Assembly (NCBI GenBank): GCA_947247005.1
Contig: OX365948.1
Coordinates: 806,001 to 870,000, forward strand
DNA: 64,000 nt
Reading direction: 5' to 3'
From: Spisula solida
Taxonomy: Eukaryota > Mollusca > Bivalvia > Venerida > Mactridae
This document shows, in pieces, positions 1 to 12,828 of this stretch (positions within the stretch are counted from its first letter, which is position 1; each line of letters begins with the position of its first letter). The position numbers were made by a program, and so were the translations under genes. The notes below the pieces were generated by a model. The model worked only from the letters and a program-made list of their open reading frames with translations. It was not told the origin of the DNA and searched no databases.

Positions 1-312
1 ATTATACACCACCAATCCACCAATATTATCGCCATCATTATCATCAGAGAGTTCATTATGAAAGCCTCATCTATCATGTATTAACACTTTCAAGGTTGAT
101 TGTAGGCCAAGCATTCATTACTGACTTTATCCCAGAAACTGTAAGTACTGTAATGTGCCATCCTGCTAAGTCTAATCAGCAATAAGTTCAATCAATTAGT
201 TAATTCCTAGCATTACATATAGATACTTATAGAACCAAAGAAACTCACTTAAACTCAGGTTAATACAATTAAACTAGTTAAAAGTGCTTTCATAATAAGC
301 TTTTCTATTTTT

Positions 313-443
313 CTGGGGTGGTATTCAAAATTGATCTTACTTGACTTAATGATAAGGACAACCAATCAGATCACACCATATTAAACTCTTGGTCAATAAC
401 AGGCGATATGATTGGCTATCCTTATTCTTCAATTAAATAAGAT
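313..443 (+). mobile_element. MITE family A, copy 1 (3' end missing)
   Basis: Begins CTGGGGTGGTATTC, the terminal repeat of a family with four copies here. It matches the other copies through the central GATTGGCTATCC and the GATC near 440, then diverges, so the right terminus is lost. Confidence 0.75.
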
Positions 444-487
444 CCACACAACTCTCAGCATCCATGTTTCTGGATGACCGTTAGCGT

Positions 488-575
488 GCTACATTGTCAA
501 GACGAACATAAGGTTACAACATGTAAGTAGCGCTACATTGTCAAGACGAACATAAGGTTACAACATGTAAGTAGC
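488..575 (+). repeat. 44-bp tandem duplication
   Basis: Two copies of a 44-bp unit (starts 488 and 532) containing CTACATTGTCAAGACGAAC, with essentially identical sequence, so recent. Confidence 0.85.
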
Positions 576-981
576 ACATGTCAAGTTGTAGATCTGGTAC
601 ATGACAGTTCTAGCATACATTCACACAAGAGATTAATTAATTACTTGTTCATTAAATTTCTCACATAACAACACATGTAACCACATACTGAGGTAAGGAC
701 AGTAAAAACAACATGTGATACGACACAAGATGAACTTCTGGGATGTGCTGACACACAACTTTAATTCCATTCATTGTTGTAATAGAGCCAATGAAAATGT
801 GTTCTACAAATGACTGCAGGGTAATATCAGCCAAAGAAAAAGTGTTTTAAAATATTTAAATAGCAGTGTTCATCAACATTCAAAGTCAAAAGTGTCAAGA
901 AATTCCTAGAAAACACATAAGTTATTGTACCGAAAGTTACAGGCCTTAAATGAACAAACATTAATGTTTATTGTAAGACTA
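576..981. other. AT-rich non-coding DNA, nothing recognised
   Basis: No open frame, splice-bounded exon or repeat that I could support. Confidence 0.5.
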
Positions 982-983
982 TA

Positions 984-1181
984 TAGTCCAGTTAGGATAT
1001 TGTGACAGTGACGTTGCAGTTTATGTGTACGCAAAAAATCACAACCATTGTCTAAACAGGTAGAGCGAAGTTTAGTATTGACAGTGTAGTTGTTTGTACA
1101 GTATAAGCCTTTTTAATTGGTTTTACACCGTTATAATGGACTCGGCCGCTGCGTCACTGGATTATTATCCTGACTGGACTA
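984..1181. mobile_element. MITE B, 198 bp, Tc1/mariner-type TA target
   Basis: Ends are inverted repeats: TAGTCCAGTTAGGATA at the left, and at the right the reverse complement TAGTCCAGTCAGGATA. Similarity continues inward (CAGTGACG, TGCAG/GCAGC). A TA lies on each side (982-983 and 1182-1183). No coding capacity. The superfamily is inferred from the TA target only. Confidence 0.75.
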
Positions 1182-1183
1182 TA

Positions 1184-2540
1184 CTTTAAATACATTTTCC
1201 CTTGAATTCAGCACAGGGTTCATGTAAAGGATAAAATGACCCTTGGTAACAATTACTTATCCCAACAAGCAGGGGGAGGTGTAATTAACTGGAACCACAT
1301 TTCACGATTTAACCACTTCAGAGTAATAACAACTGCTCCCTAAACCAATATTCATACCAGTGAAATTTAATTAACACCATTTTGCCAGGCTCAGTGTCCT
1401 TAACTGACCTATGGTCATCTGAGGACAACATATCTCAGGTCACACTTGTGGTCAATCTATAAATACTGAAGTGATATTTAGGGGGAATGTGGACAGTAAA
1501 TAATGCATGAGCAGAGAACTGTCTGCACAGTCTATATTTAACTAACTTTATGAAGGCAATATAATGCTATAGAATTTGGAGCTGGTCACATGTATAGAGA
1601 ATTAAGAGGCATGTAGGTAAGATCGAACAAATGCCTAACTATGTTGCCTCTAAAAATAAAGTCTTTATTATTATTATATTATTATGATAATTATTCGCAA
1701 AATGTCTAAAATTATCATAAGGAACGAAATTACTTGAAATTGAAACCAGATAAATCAAAGAAGAAAATCACCCCCCCCCCCTTCCATTAAACACAATATA
1801 ATGATCATTCACAAAGCTCCAGGACATAGCAAATTACAAATTAGTTGATTAATCATTAAATGGTGAAAGGACAATGATTTTTAATAATTCAGAAGAACAA
1901 GGGAGACAACCCAGAAAGCTTATAGTACACACTATGTCACTTGAAATAGAGCTGAATAAAACGGACACAAGAGCTATTCTTAGTATACAGATGTATTCAT
2001 ATGCAAATGTGCCTATTGGTGAATGGCAGATTTGTATTGTTCATTCATCCAAAAGATTGACGGTGGGAACATTGCATATGAGTAGGTGATCTCCCCTATT
2101 AATGTTGCATAAAGCATGGGACATTTCAGAGAGTCTGCAACATTTCTAAGCTCATAGAAACATCTGTAACCAATATACTCAAGCCAACACTAACACCAAG
2201 TCTCCACGACAAAGTGTCTTGTCCTTATATTACCTATTGTCCTATTGCCAAATGAATTGTAAATGTCAGACGATAAATTGGCCAGTTAAAGCCCGGAAAT
2301 TGTCCATTAGACAGACTGGACCACTCGGAAATAAAGCATTTATGTTGTACAATGGTGAAGCAGTCTATATTGAGAGAGTAGCAGGACATAGAGCAACAAT
2401 AAGTAATACATGGGATACCATTTCAAGATGAATAATCTAAATCTCTCCAATACATTGCTGCAGGATATGTCTAGTAAATGTCTGTATCCGAGGACCATTA
2501 GACCGCTATTATACAGTATGTTATGTTTGTTACAATACCT
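1184..2540. other. AT-rich non-coding DNA
   Basis: Holds an 11-C homopolymer (1771-1781) and, at about 1652-1690, an AATAAAG motif followed by TTATTATTATT that resembles the 3' end of a non-LTR retroposon. Short ORFs (71 and 70 codons) have no recognisable content. One solitary core-like GGGAGACAACCC sits at 1901. Confidence 0.45.
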
Positions 2541-3616
2541 TTACTGGAGGTGCAGCAAGATGTTCCAAAATATTTACTACAAGTGCAGCAAGACATTCCA
2601 AAACATTTACTATGGGCACAGCAAAACATTTACTAGAAGTGCAGCAAGACGTTCCAAAACATTTACTAGAAGTGCAGCAAGACGTTCCAAAACATTTACT
2701 AGAAGTGCAGCAAGACGTTCCAAAACATTTACTAGAAGTGCAGCAAGACGTTCCAAAACATTTACTAGAAGTGCAGCAAGATGTTCCAAAACATTTACTA
2801 GAAGTGCAACAAGACGTTCCAAAACATTTACTAGAAGTGCAGCAAGATGTTCCAAAACATTTACTAGAAGTGCAGCAAGACGTTCCAAAACATTTACTAG
2901 AAGTGCAGCAAGACGTTCCAAAACATTGACTAGAAGTGCAGCAAGTCGTTCCAAAACATTTACTAGAAGTGCAGCAAGACGTTCCAAAACATTTACTAGA
3001 AGTGCAGCAAGACGTTCCAAAACATTTACTAGAAGTGCAGCAAGATGTTCCAAAACATTTACTAGAAGTGCAGCAAGACGTTCCAAAACATTTACTAGAA
3101 GTGCAGCAAGACGTTCCAAAACATTTACTAGAAGTGCAGCAAGATGTTCCAAAACATTTACTAGAAGTGCAGCAAGACGTTCCAAAACATTTACTAGAAG
3201 TGCAGCAAGACGTTCCAAAACATTTACTAGAAGTGCAGCAAGATGTTCCAAAACATTTACTAGAAGTGCAACAAGACGTTCCAAAACATTTACTAGAAGT
3301 GCAGCAAGATGTTCCAAAACATTTACTAGAAGTGCAACAAGACGTTCCATAACATTTACTAGAAGTGCAGCAAGACGTTCCAAAACATTTACTAGAAGTG
3401 CAGCAAGACATTCCAAAACATTTACTAGAAGTGCAGCAAGACGTTCCAAAACATTTACTAGAAGTGCAGCAAGACGTTCCAAAACATTTACTAGAAGTGC
3501 AGAACGTCTTGCAAGACATTCCAAAACATTTACTAGAAGTGCAGCAAGACGTTCCAAAACATTTACTAGAAGTGCAGCAAGATGTTCCAAAACATTGACT
3601 AGAAGTGCAGCAAGAT
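2541..3616. repeat. 33-bp minisatellite, about 32 units
   Basis: Unit contains ACATTTACTAGAAGTGCAGC and repeats every 33 bp. Variants are mostly GACGTT/GATGTT and GCAGCAAG/GCAACAAG. One unit near 3500 carries a 12-bp in-frame insertion. Because 33 is divisible by three, several frames stay open on both strands: plus frames read RSKTFTRSAAR or VPKHLLEVQQD, minus frames CFGTSCCTSSK or LLVNVLERLAA. The longest ORF (2410-3618, 402 codons) has no plausible protein upstream of the array. I judge it non-coding. Confidence 0.9.
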
Positions 3617-5810
3617 GAAGTGTACAATGTGTATTGCTATTTTGTAGATCATTCATTGGATTTCTGCGCAGAAAATCGATGTTAAATTGTCCTTAAGTAG
3701 GCAAGTTGGTAATATCAGTTATAGAAATAAAGCCATCATTATGTTAGATGCCAATAACTGAGACAGTTTTTATGAACATCTTTACAGCCTTATCAATGCA
3801 TTTGTTTCAATCAAGTGTCTTCTGCCGACATTCTAATCAAGCCGGGGCTATAACAGAACATATTCCTTACATTGATTTTTTACCTGAAGTAAGAAGCAAG
3901 CACATCTCCAGCCCATATAAAGGTGAAATTTGAACCACAGCAGGAATAAAAACTTGATTCATCAATAGATTAAACAAGAAAAACTATTAATTTTCTATAG
4001 ATCTATTAGATCTCAATATATAACTTGCCAGTAACAAGATATGTACAAATATAACACATCAATGTTATACGAAACTTATCTGATTAAAAAGCATGTAACT
4101 CACATCTGCCTTTGTCAATGTATCTTAAAATGAAGTGGACTTGTGAAGTCTGGTTCCTGAAGTTTACACAACATGTTTTATGGAATGATTGTCAATGAAC
4201 TTACAGGGAACCATTATAAACCATAGCAACAACTGACCCTTAATTGTATCACGGAGAGCTTTTCCTTAACTTCAATGATTGCTGAAAGTATGTCATAGTA
4301 GCAGCCACTCATAACAAGATGAGACATCTGAACCACATGTGTCACCTTCACCTATGAGATAGGGACTTTGGACCAGAATGTGAAAATGTGTTTAACAAAG
4401 CAAACACATATTTAAACTATTCCAAGATCACAGCATACAAGACAAACCTGAAGTTAGAACATGATCACATTGACAACTAAAATACCCTAACATCATTTTC
4501 ACAAGCATTTAGTGAACAACCATTGTCACAAACTCACCGCAATTAACGGGAAATGTAATTTCTGGAAGAAATTCCAAGAAATTTTTGCTACAAAAATCCA
4601 TCAAAAACCGGGAGAAATAATAATTGTACATTAAATGGTTCGTTCCTATTAAAAATGCCCATTCATTCACACAAAATGTTCCCCACGAGCCAAATGAGAA
4701 AATTCCTCATTAATCGTGCACAACAAAAATGGCAAATTATTCCAAAGGGTCATCAAATGTTGTTCAATGTTTTGCAAGGACATCCTAAATCTTTTAAAAG
4801 CATAACACAAGAAATAATGAGGCATGAAATTCTGTAAAATGAAATAATATTTGTAGCCCACATAAGAAGCTCATCAGCAACTGTTCTATAAGCTAGAAGT
4901 AGCTGGGTGTAGTCAAAAGCTTAACCAATCAGTAATCTGTTTCACCATTTTTCTCTCGGGTCATTACAGATTGCCAATGCAGGATAGATTGAACAATTTA
5001 ACACTATCGTTAATGACTTCAATGTGTTCAGAGACTCCCTCGCAGCTTCTACTGTTGCACATGGCATTTTTCAATAAACGGCAATTACTGGAAATTTTCA
5101 TCATAAATATTTAAAAGAGTATTTGCCGGAAAGTGTGCACATGAAGAGCTCACCATATCGGAATCTCGCCGAGTCAAATTGCCTTTTTTAATGATGTTCA
5201 AATGGAGACTTAATTATGCGAAAAAACTACGCAGAAAGCAAGCGAAGGAGTGTATTAAACTATTGAGTAATCCCGCTAGTGACACAGCCACTCGTAAAAA
5301 GTGTAAAAAGGCAATTATGTACCAATCAAATTATGTAAATCTGGGTCTTCCCAAGTTTCTGCAGGCGAAAAACTGGTGACAAATGCTCCGAACTCATTGA
5401 GGCCAACTGAAGAACAAATGTTTTGTTTTTCAAAACATTCCCATAGAAAAGAGCTTTGAACACACTCATTAAGGCATAGTATTAGCTGCATAAAATTCGT
5501 TAACACCATAAGCCGATCAGAGAACATGCTACAGTGATGTCATAGAAACATGTTGTCATAGACACAGGTTGCCTAGGTTCATTTTCGTTTTCACAATCAT
5601 CACAGCAAGGGACCTCAGAAACAACAGAAATATCAATTGATATATCACTAGTTGTCAATGAGTTTTAAAATCTATTTTAACGAAAAATTATAATCACATG
5701 GTCCAATGGATTATCCTGAAAGTCTTTACCAAACACATTCAGATTTATCTTCTCTTGATTTGGTGAGAGTTCAATATGTTACAATGATAGGGTGCACTGT
5801 ATTCACAGCA
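3617..5810. other. AT-rich non-coding DNA
   Basis: Only short ORFs. The most protein-like is 5179-5379 (66 codons, Lys-rich), with no recognised domain or splice signals. No repeat seen. Confidence 0.5.
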
Positions 5811-5812
5811 TA

Positions 5813-7307
5813 CAGTAAAACCTCGTTATCTCGAGGACCCATCGGGACAAGCCAAATGCTCGAGTTAAGCCAGGTGCTCGAAATACCCGAAGTCTATGAT
5901 GAATTGCTGTTATGACTAAGTGTAACTGTGTTTATAATGAAAACACGTATGATACATATATTTGGTTGTTACTACGAATATTGTCATTGTTTATCAAGTC
6001 TATCGCAATTTAAATCGTGTGGACATTTGCTGAATTCAGCAAATTGCATATGAAAGTCGTAATGAATCCTTTAACATTAAATATCAAACTCCATTTAACG
6101 GTTGTAATAAAAGTTCGCATCGGCAAAAAGATAACATTACCCAAAGCGCACGATAGATCCTACATGTTTGAACAAACACCCACGCATAAAAATCGCACGT
6201 GATAAAATAAAACCCGGATGCAAAGTCGATCCAGTTTTCAGCACAGGGATACGGCTCATTGAGTAAAAAACATGCACTATATTATCTATGATAATTTATT
6301 TAGGACATGATGTTTAGCTGAATGAGTTATATCCCTGTGGTTTCCAATTAAAACGCGCGCGACAATTTGGAGACATCAAACGCGGCGGTCTTTCGACTGA
6401 CTTCAAACGCGCCGCACATCAAAGAAATTGCCGGTACAGTTGGGAGTAGTGTTACGTCAGAGTTCCATACCGCGGTATGAATTCACCAATCTGCGCATAA
6501 TGTAGATTCAATTGACATTTAATTTGCTACTTTACAAAGTCGACGATTTTTTCATTCTTCAGGGTTGTTCGATAAGAATTGGATTTAATCGCGGACTTGA
6601 TTTACTTCACGTATTCAGTATCGGACACGTGAAATTGCACTGTACGTAAGCTTACATTCGCAGGTTTTCATGAAATACGGGATATAAAAAAGTTTTGAAA
6701 TGATTTTGACTTGCTGTTTTATAACGAACACAGCCTAAATATTTAAGATTCTACATGTACGTCGGTTTATCTTACGATAATTAAAAGTCTGTGCGAGTCA
6801 GTACGTTCGAAGCAACGATGTTGCATTTAATAATTCTAGTTCTCGTATGTGTTAAAGTTCTCAATTGTTCCCTATTGAACTTGTTCTGAAATGTATGTGT
6901 TGTTTAAATCACGCTCATTAATTAAATATATTCTACTTCGTGTTTAATGTAACGAATCGAAAATACGGAAATCAATTTAAGTGTTAGGGATTACGCTATT
7001 GTCATAAAATGTGATTATCACGATGTGTGAAAAATACGGACCATAACAAAATTTAGTATGACATTTTTCGGAGGTGTGAAATTTCGCTCGGATGATTGCC
7101 TCGAGATAAGGTAATTAATTATCGTTGAAAGTTGTTGATTGGACCGACACCTGCGCTCGAATTAGACCGGATGCTCGTAATAACTTTACTCGAGTTAGAG
7201 AGATAAATTAATGTACAATATAGAGCAAATTCTTCGGGACTTTGAAATTTGCTCGAATTAGGCCGGTTGCTCGAATAATCGCTGCTCGTATTACCGAGGT
7301 TTTACTG
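5813..7307. mobile_element. Non-autonomous pogo/Tigger-like DNA transposon, 1495 bp
   Basis: Both ends carry CAGTAAAACCTCG as inverted repeats, continuing imperfectly (TTATCTCGAG versus GTAATACGAG). The dinucleotide TA flanks each side (5811-5812, 7308-7309), the target of Tc1/mariner/pogo elements, and CAGT ends are typical of the pogo/Tigger branch. Subterminal motifs of the type TGCTCGARTTARGCC occur at 5858-5882, 7150-7175 and 7250-7277 and look like transposase-binding repeats. The interior (with a GC-rich patch at 6350-6480) has no open frame resembling a DDE transposase, so the copy needs its enzyme from elsewhere. Confidence 0.8.
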
Positions 7308-7309
7308 TA

Positions 7310-7693
7310 TAACCCAAATTACTGTGTGACTATTTGGGATACTATACACTGATCACTGTTTCTCTTATTGGAAGACTATACAATTCAATGTGTATGCCTT
7401 ATTGCCATAACTGGAAGTTGACTCATTTATACACTGTGGTATTGGCTGTCTGCGTGATGAACAGACAGTAACTGTTGGGTGACAACAAATGCAGACAAAT
7501 ATAATCACTGTATACTATAATTATCTGATGAACCAGTAACCTGTTGCCTTGGAATTTTTTATTACATTATATATATACAACTTCATTGTAATTGAAAGCA
7601 TACTCATCATGCAATAGATGATCCAACTGACAAACAGAGTGCTAAATGTGACTAAATGCTTATTTAAGAATGGGAGATGATGAGATGAATATA
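7310..7693. other. AT-rich non-coding DNA, nothing recognised
   Basis: No ORF, exon or repeat that I could support. Confidence 0.5.
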
Positions 7694-7787
7694 AATGCTA
7701 CAATACATCATCGGCAATGCTTTGACACTAGAACCACATAAATACTACAATACATCACCGACAATGCTTTGACACTAGAACCACATA
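7694..7787 (+). repeat. 47-bp tandem duplication
   Basis: Two units (7694-7740 and 7741-7787) sharing ATGCTTTGACACTAGAACC. The end of a third partial unit is split by the MITE at 7820. Confidence 0.8.
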
Positions 7788-7819
7788 GTTTTCTATACAT
7801 GGGCATGTGTTGACACCAG

Positions 7820-8059
7820 GGTACCGTTTTATCACAGCACTTACGGAGATCGTTAAGTTAAGCACAAATTTAAATTCTTTATAATTCTTGAACAAATACA
7901 CATGAGGGACATATATATGGTTTGAAGGTATTCATTAACTGAACCATCATAAATATTACAGACCCCCTTACAACAACTTACTACTGTTAGTGAATTATAA
8001 AGGGTTTAAATGTGAGCGTAACATTAACATTATCGTAAGTGCTTTGATAAAATAGTACC
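7820..8059. mobile_element. MITE C, 240 bp, Harbinger-like, with CAG target duplication
   Basis: Inverted ends GGTACCGTTTTATCACAG and GGTACTATTTTATCAAAG, both followed by CACTTACG. CAG is present on each side (7817-7819 and 8060-8062). The neighbouring repeat unit gives the unoccupied site (GACACTAGAACCACATAG), which fits a 3-bp duplication. A 3-bp CWG duplication next to ACAC is what I recall for Harbinger elements. No coding capacity. Confidence 0.75.
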
Positions 8060-8062
8060 CAG

Positions 8063-10044
8063 AACCACATAGTTTTCTATATATGGACATTATGTATGAA
8101 TAAGATACTGAGTCATATTGCACCAAGGCAGCAATTTGTTACCATTGAAACACTCAAATTACATTATAGAAATTGAAAGAAAACACAGCTTCACATGAAA
8201 CACATGGACATGCAGGGAATGTACCATAGGTGGATAATGAAATACAGGAGAAACAGTAATAACAGAAAATGTCAGGAACAATGAATATATAGTCGGTAAA
8301 ACTAATAGAAACCGTCAAATACAGGCTCTATAAAACATGTTCCAACACTCATTACAACACAAAGATTTGAAGCAATACCACAAAAGGAGCAAATTCTACC
8401 ACAAAAGGGAAACATCGCCACAAAAAGAGTGAGGTTTAAAGTAATGTTTTCACGGATCACTAGTATGCCATTTTAATCATAAACATGAACTAACGCCTGC
8501 CCAGTGTTTGATAATTATGTGTTGAGAAAGTCTTCCAAGTGTCTGGTTTCAGATCTTGAACAAAGAAATTCAAACATAAAATAGAATCAGTGACAAACAA
8601 TAGTGGGAAATGAACACCAAACATACCATGATGTTTGTAACTGATCTTTGAATGTTATAACGATTTCCTAGTTTTGTGAGTAAATAGCACACGCAGCTAT
8701 GTTTAGTAAACTTTGCAAGATTTTTTAACAGCCTCTTTATTTTATATAGAATTACATAAAAAAGCACTAACTATTCAATACAACATTTGGTTTAATGTTT
8801 GCGATCTGGAATACAAGGCATTAATGACCGAATGACAAATATTGTCAAACAATTAAACAAGAAATCAATTGCATCAAAATGGCAGAAGTGAAGTTGTGTG
8901 AGTGAATCAGACAAGGATTAAACATCAGTTTTATTTAGTTAATCCAAACATTCACTTAATCATTGTTAGGTTTATTCCATGCTTTCAATATGCATTAATT
9001 AATGACAACAGTACAACAATTGCGCCAACATTTGCATAGACACACGGAACACAATACTGGCAAACAAAAGCTCACATCATGCACAGCCGAGAGATTAGAC
9101 GGGGAAAAAGAGCTATTTTCGATAATCGGCCAATGATTTCACAACTTTTTGTTCACTATTTGACACTTGCACAAGCCAAGGCAATTAAATTGACCAATAG
9201 AATGGCATGCTGATATTTTCTGCAGCCTATTTCAGGTGTCAGAGGCAGTAAATCGGACACTTTAATCTGATTGGTTGTCAGCCGTGATAAATGAGTCTAT
9301 GGAATGGTAAAAAGAAAGCCAAATGTTGACAGTGTTTGTACAAATAAAAACTGCCTCCATTAATGGTTAAATATGGTAGGCAGTGATTGTTGCACTGGTG
9401 GTGGGGAAGCCTTTCAATGGTAAAGTAGCAAGTATTATACTATATGATTAATTATACGTTTGCGAAATCCATAAAATGGAACACAAATTACTGAAAACTA
9501 CAGATTGTCATGACGATAGATGGTTCTAATGCTGATGATGGAAGTAACTAATGACATTTCATGATTCAGAGATATTTTCTTTTATTGCAAATATGGCGTC
9601 ATGTATAATAGCTTTTCTCAAAACATGGCAATTAAATTTAACATCTATAAATAATTGATATAATCGATGACTCAAAATATAATTTATATACACTGCTGTA
9701 CAAATACTAATGCTTTTTTCCAGACACTCGGGGCCACTGACATCATTAAAGTTGCTTCACTCTGTACTATTTACAGATTATATCACAAAAATTGAAGCTC
9801 TGTCTAAACCAAAGATTGCAATTTGAAACAGATTATCATGTGAGACTTCTTTAATCAATTTTTCCAAACATTACCATGCAAACCAACTAACAAAACGTGA
9901 AAAAACAACACAAATACAAGACTTTCCCAAAGAACTCTCCTATGCCCAGACCAATGTGTGCTTGATGATCTGACAGAATTGTTCATTTAATTCTTAGAAA
10001 AACCAAAACTTTGCCATTTTTATCACATTCCCTCGTTTGTAAAT
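8063..10044. other. AT-rich non-coding DNA, nothing recognised
   Basis: A short ORF at 8570-8767 (minus) is unsupported. No repeat or exon seen. Confidence 0.45.
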
Positions 10045-10046
10045 TA

Positions 10047-10255
10047 CTGTTAACCAATTTACTTTTGGAATACTAACTTTCGCATTTTGTTGATCGTCAG
10101 CATATTCGCGACTACAAATTTTCATGTTTTTTTAAGTTTCCCACAATGTCCTTATTAATGTTTTCAGCACTTCTGTGGCTTCTTAATTTCACGAAATTAT
10201 ACCACTCGCGAACTCCGCAAAATTAAATCGTGCGAAATAATATGTTAGTTTACAG
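10047..10255. mobile_element. MITE E, about 209 bp, TA-flanked
   Basis: Left end TA-CTGTTAACC, right end GTTTACAG-TA; the arms are imperfect inverted repeats that also share TTTCGCA/TGCGAAA. A fragment with the same right half recurs at 34505-34596. No ORF. Tc1/mariner-type assignment rests on the TA flanks. Confidence 0.55.
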
Positions 10256-10257
10256 TA

Positions 10258-12360
10258 TAGAAGAGTTTTACTCAAACACTCCCTACAATAAATGAGTGCA
10301 ATATGTAATGCTGACTTGTTTTGATAATATTGAATACATATCTCACAGGATCAACAAATTTGCAAATTTCAGGAGGTTCTCTGGTGCACAGGAATCTGTA
10401 CTCAATCTGCTAGCAACATCTTCCCAAAGCTGAACAGGTTCTCTTCATTTAAAGAGATCATTTATCATTGGTTTAAACACAAATAAAATTCAAATCCCTA
10501 CAAATTTGTCATATGAATAATGCATCTTTTCTCTCAAATTGTTGGTCCGCATTATACACAAGGGATGTAATCATTGAGTGAAAATAACACGATTAAAATA
10601 TTCAAAAAGGAAACAGAAAAAATGTAGTTGTACATAAACCTTTCCATAATGTATGAAGTCAGAGAAATTTGTTATTAGTTTGTTATTACTTTCTGTTATA
10701 TCATTTTTTTCCGAAAACAAAAAGTGTTGGAAAGCGTATAAGACTTGAGTACGAACAAGTCCAAAAAAAACTGTTTGATTTTTGTAAAAGTGATTACTTG
10801 GAGAGAAACCAATATGTGATAAAGAACCCAATCAGAGAAAAGTCCAGAAAAGGAGATTAATGAGACCAAAGTGTGCCAAAGGAAAACAAAAGGATAAGCC
10901 GGCTGGAAGACTGTCATGTCACGTCTCAACAAAGGCGCAATAAACGATGAAGAATGAGTAGAAATCCTGCTTGCTATGCATTGATCATTTCGTACGAACG
11001 TTTCGGAGACATTTGGCTCGAAGAGGACGGTGATATATTACACTCGTACAATGATTACACCATCACATGTTTAACATGTTCCTGCAAATTTTAAACTAAG
11101 AAAAACAGTTTTCAATTTAATGCAGCCAACAAATCAATTGGAGAAAGTAAAAACAATGAGAATCAATACACTCGGTTACCCTCGGTTACAATCAAATGAA
11201 TATTCCTTCCAATGTTTTTGAATAAACATGATCGTAATGAAAAGGAAACAAGTGTATATTTTTTCTGCTGAATTTTCATTATTTTGTACTTGAATGAGAA
11301 TCAGGTTTCGTAGAAGCTTGATTTTTAGGTGCAAGCATCTTGATGATCAAGATCTCTAAAATAAAATTTAATTATCAACAATATTAGTATGCCCTAACGT
11401 TCATATAAGAGGAATGTAGTCTTAAGAACATAAACAAACAAACGATTCTCCATTTCAGAGATTTTGTACAGAAATAAAAAAGAATATGAAAATTCTAAGA
11501 AACTGTTTTTTCAACCAAGGGCTATAACTCAGCTGCATAATCAATCTCATTAAAATTGGTACCCAATCAAATCGCTTCTCTCACAATTTGAAAATGCGGT
11601 GAAACTCTGCTGAGGCTACATGACGTCATTGTGCGCCAGACAGGTAATTTGAACATGACCTCTTACGGAGTGTAGTCAGATATCTAACAGCGTAAAGGAA
11701 TGGAGCAAATGTTAGGATCTGATTTTAATGAGATTGCTACATAGTTTGTTATTACCACACCAACAAATGAAAGCTCAGGTGCACATCTTCACCTGTTGAT
11801 TAACATTCCTGTTACATCACCACCATAAATGTAATATTTTATGAGTTACCTACGACACAAGACATGATGACGCCCACCGCCCCGCTGAATTTACCATTGC
11901 AAAATGTGATTTATTTTTTGTTTACAGAAGTAATCGTTTCCTAGCGCAGTTGTGTTAATGATTACACTAATTACTCATCAGGTGTGAGAAGCAAGAACAG
12001 CGGACATTCACAAATATTTTTAGATGAAACTCGGACTTAAGACTTAAAAAGGAAGCTTTTTATGCCGTTTCTGTCCAGCAATACCTTGCATGCCAGTAGA
12101 ATAAGATGTAACCCTATGGAGAAAATGTACCATGTTTGTTTCTTTATGTACTCAGTTTATACAGCTCGTCAGAGGTAACTCTAGCCTGATCAATAAACAA
12201 ACATGCATAACATAAATACTGCACAGTCGACTGACCGCTTGTTATCAGTGTAGAATGAAAGAGTATACCGGTATGCATTAAAAGTGAATATGCACAACAA
12301 AAAAGGCCATAAATTAATTTTTTTTTTTTTGTAAACAAGGCTAGTGTTATCATCTGCGGA
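10258..12360. other. AT-rich non-coding DNA, nothing recognised
   Basis: Overlapping short ORFs at 10571-10932 lack recognisable content. No paired splice sites with an open frame were found. Confidence 0.45.
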
Positions 12361-12463
12361 CTATGTATGTATCTTGGACTATGTATGTATCTTGGACTAT
12401 GTATGTATCTTGGACTATGTATGTATCTTGGACTATGTATGTATCTTGGACTATGTATGTATT
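12361..12463 (+). repeat. 18-bp minisatellite, nearly 6 units
   Basis: Perfect repeats of CTATGTATGTATCTTGGA. Confidence 0.9.
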
Positions 12464-12828
12464 TCAGTTATAATCACATAGCAGAGTATTACTCATCCTT
12501 GCCAAGAGCCACTGCGGTCCTCAAACATGACAGGACATTTAATTATATAACTTTATGTAGAAAATTAACAGTTTCGTACACGCTGAAATAATAAATCTAG
12601 TGCAATTCTCAGTACTAACACTTTATCATATAATCATGCTTTGACATCCCGCCAACAAATAACAAACACATATAGACAGAAAATATATGTCACTCGAAAA
12701 CATGTGACATGCTTGCAAATAAAGTTCTGTTAATGTGAAATTTCTCATTTAAAATACGCTAACGAGCAAATAAACATCAGCAGTACGTTGTGGATGGTGA
12801 TTAAACTCCCGATGTAGGTGCAGTATAT
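12464..12828. other. AT-rich non-coding DNA, nothing recognised
   Basis: No ORF, exon or repeat that I could support. Confidence 0.5.

Noticed and set aside
2410..3618. 402-codon plus ORF and overlapping minus ORFs of 348-365 codons
   Set aside because: They are the 33-bp array read as codons; several frames are open at once and no protein-like sequence or splice context precedes it.
5179..5379. 66-codon Lys-rich plus ORF
   Set aside because: No known motif, no splice signals and no repeat context; length is within chance expectation.
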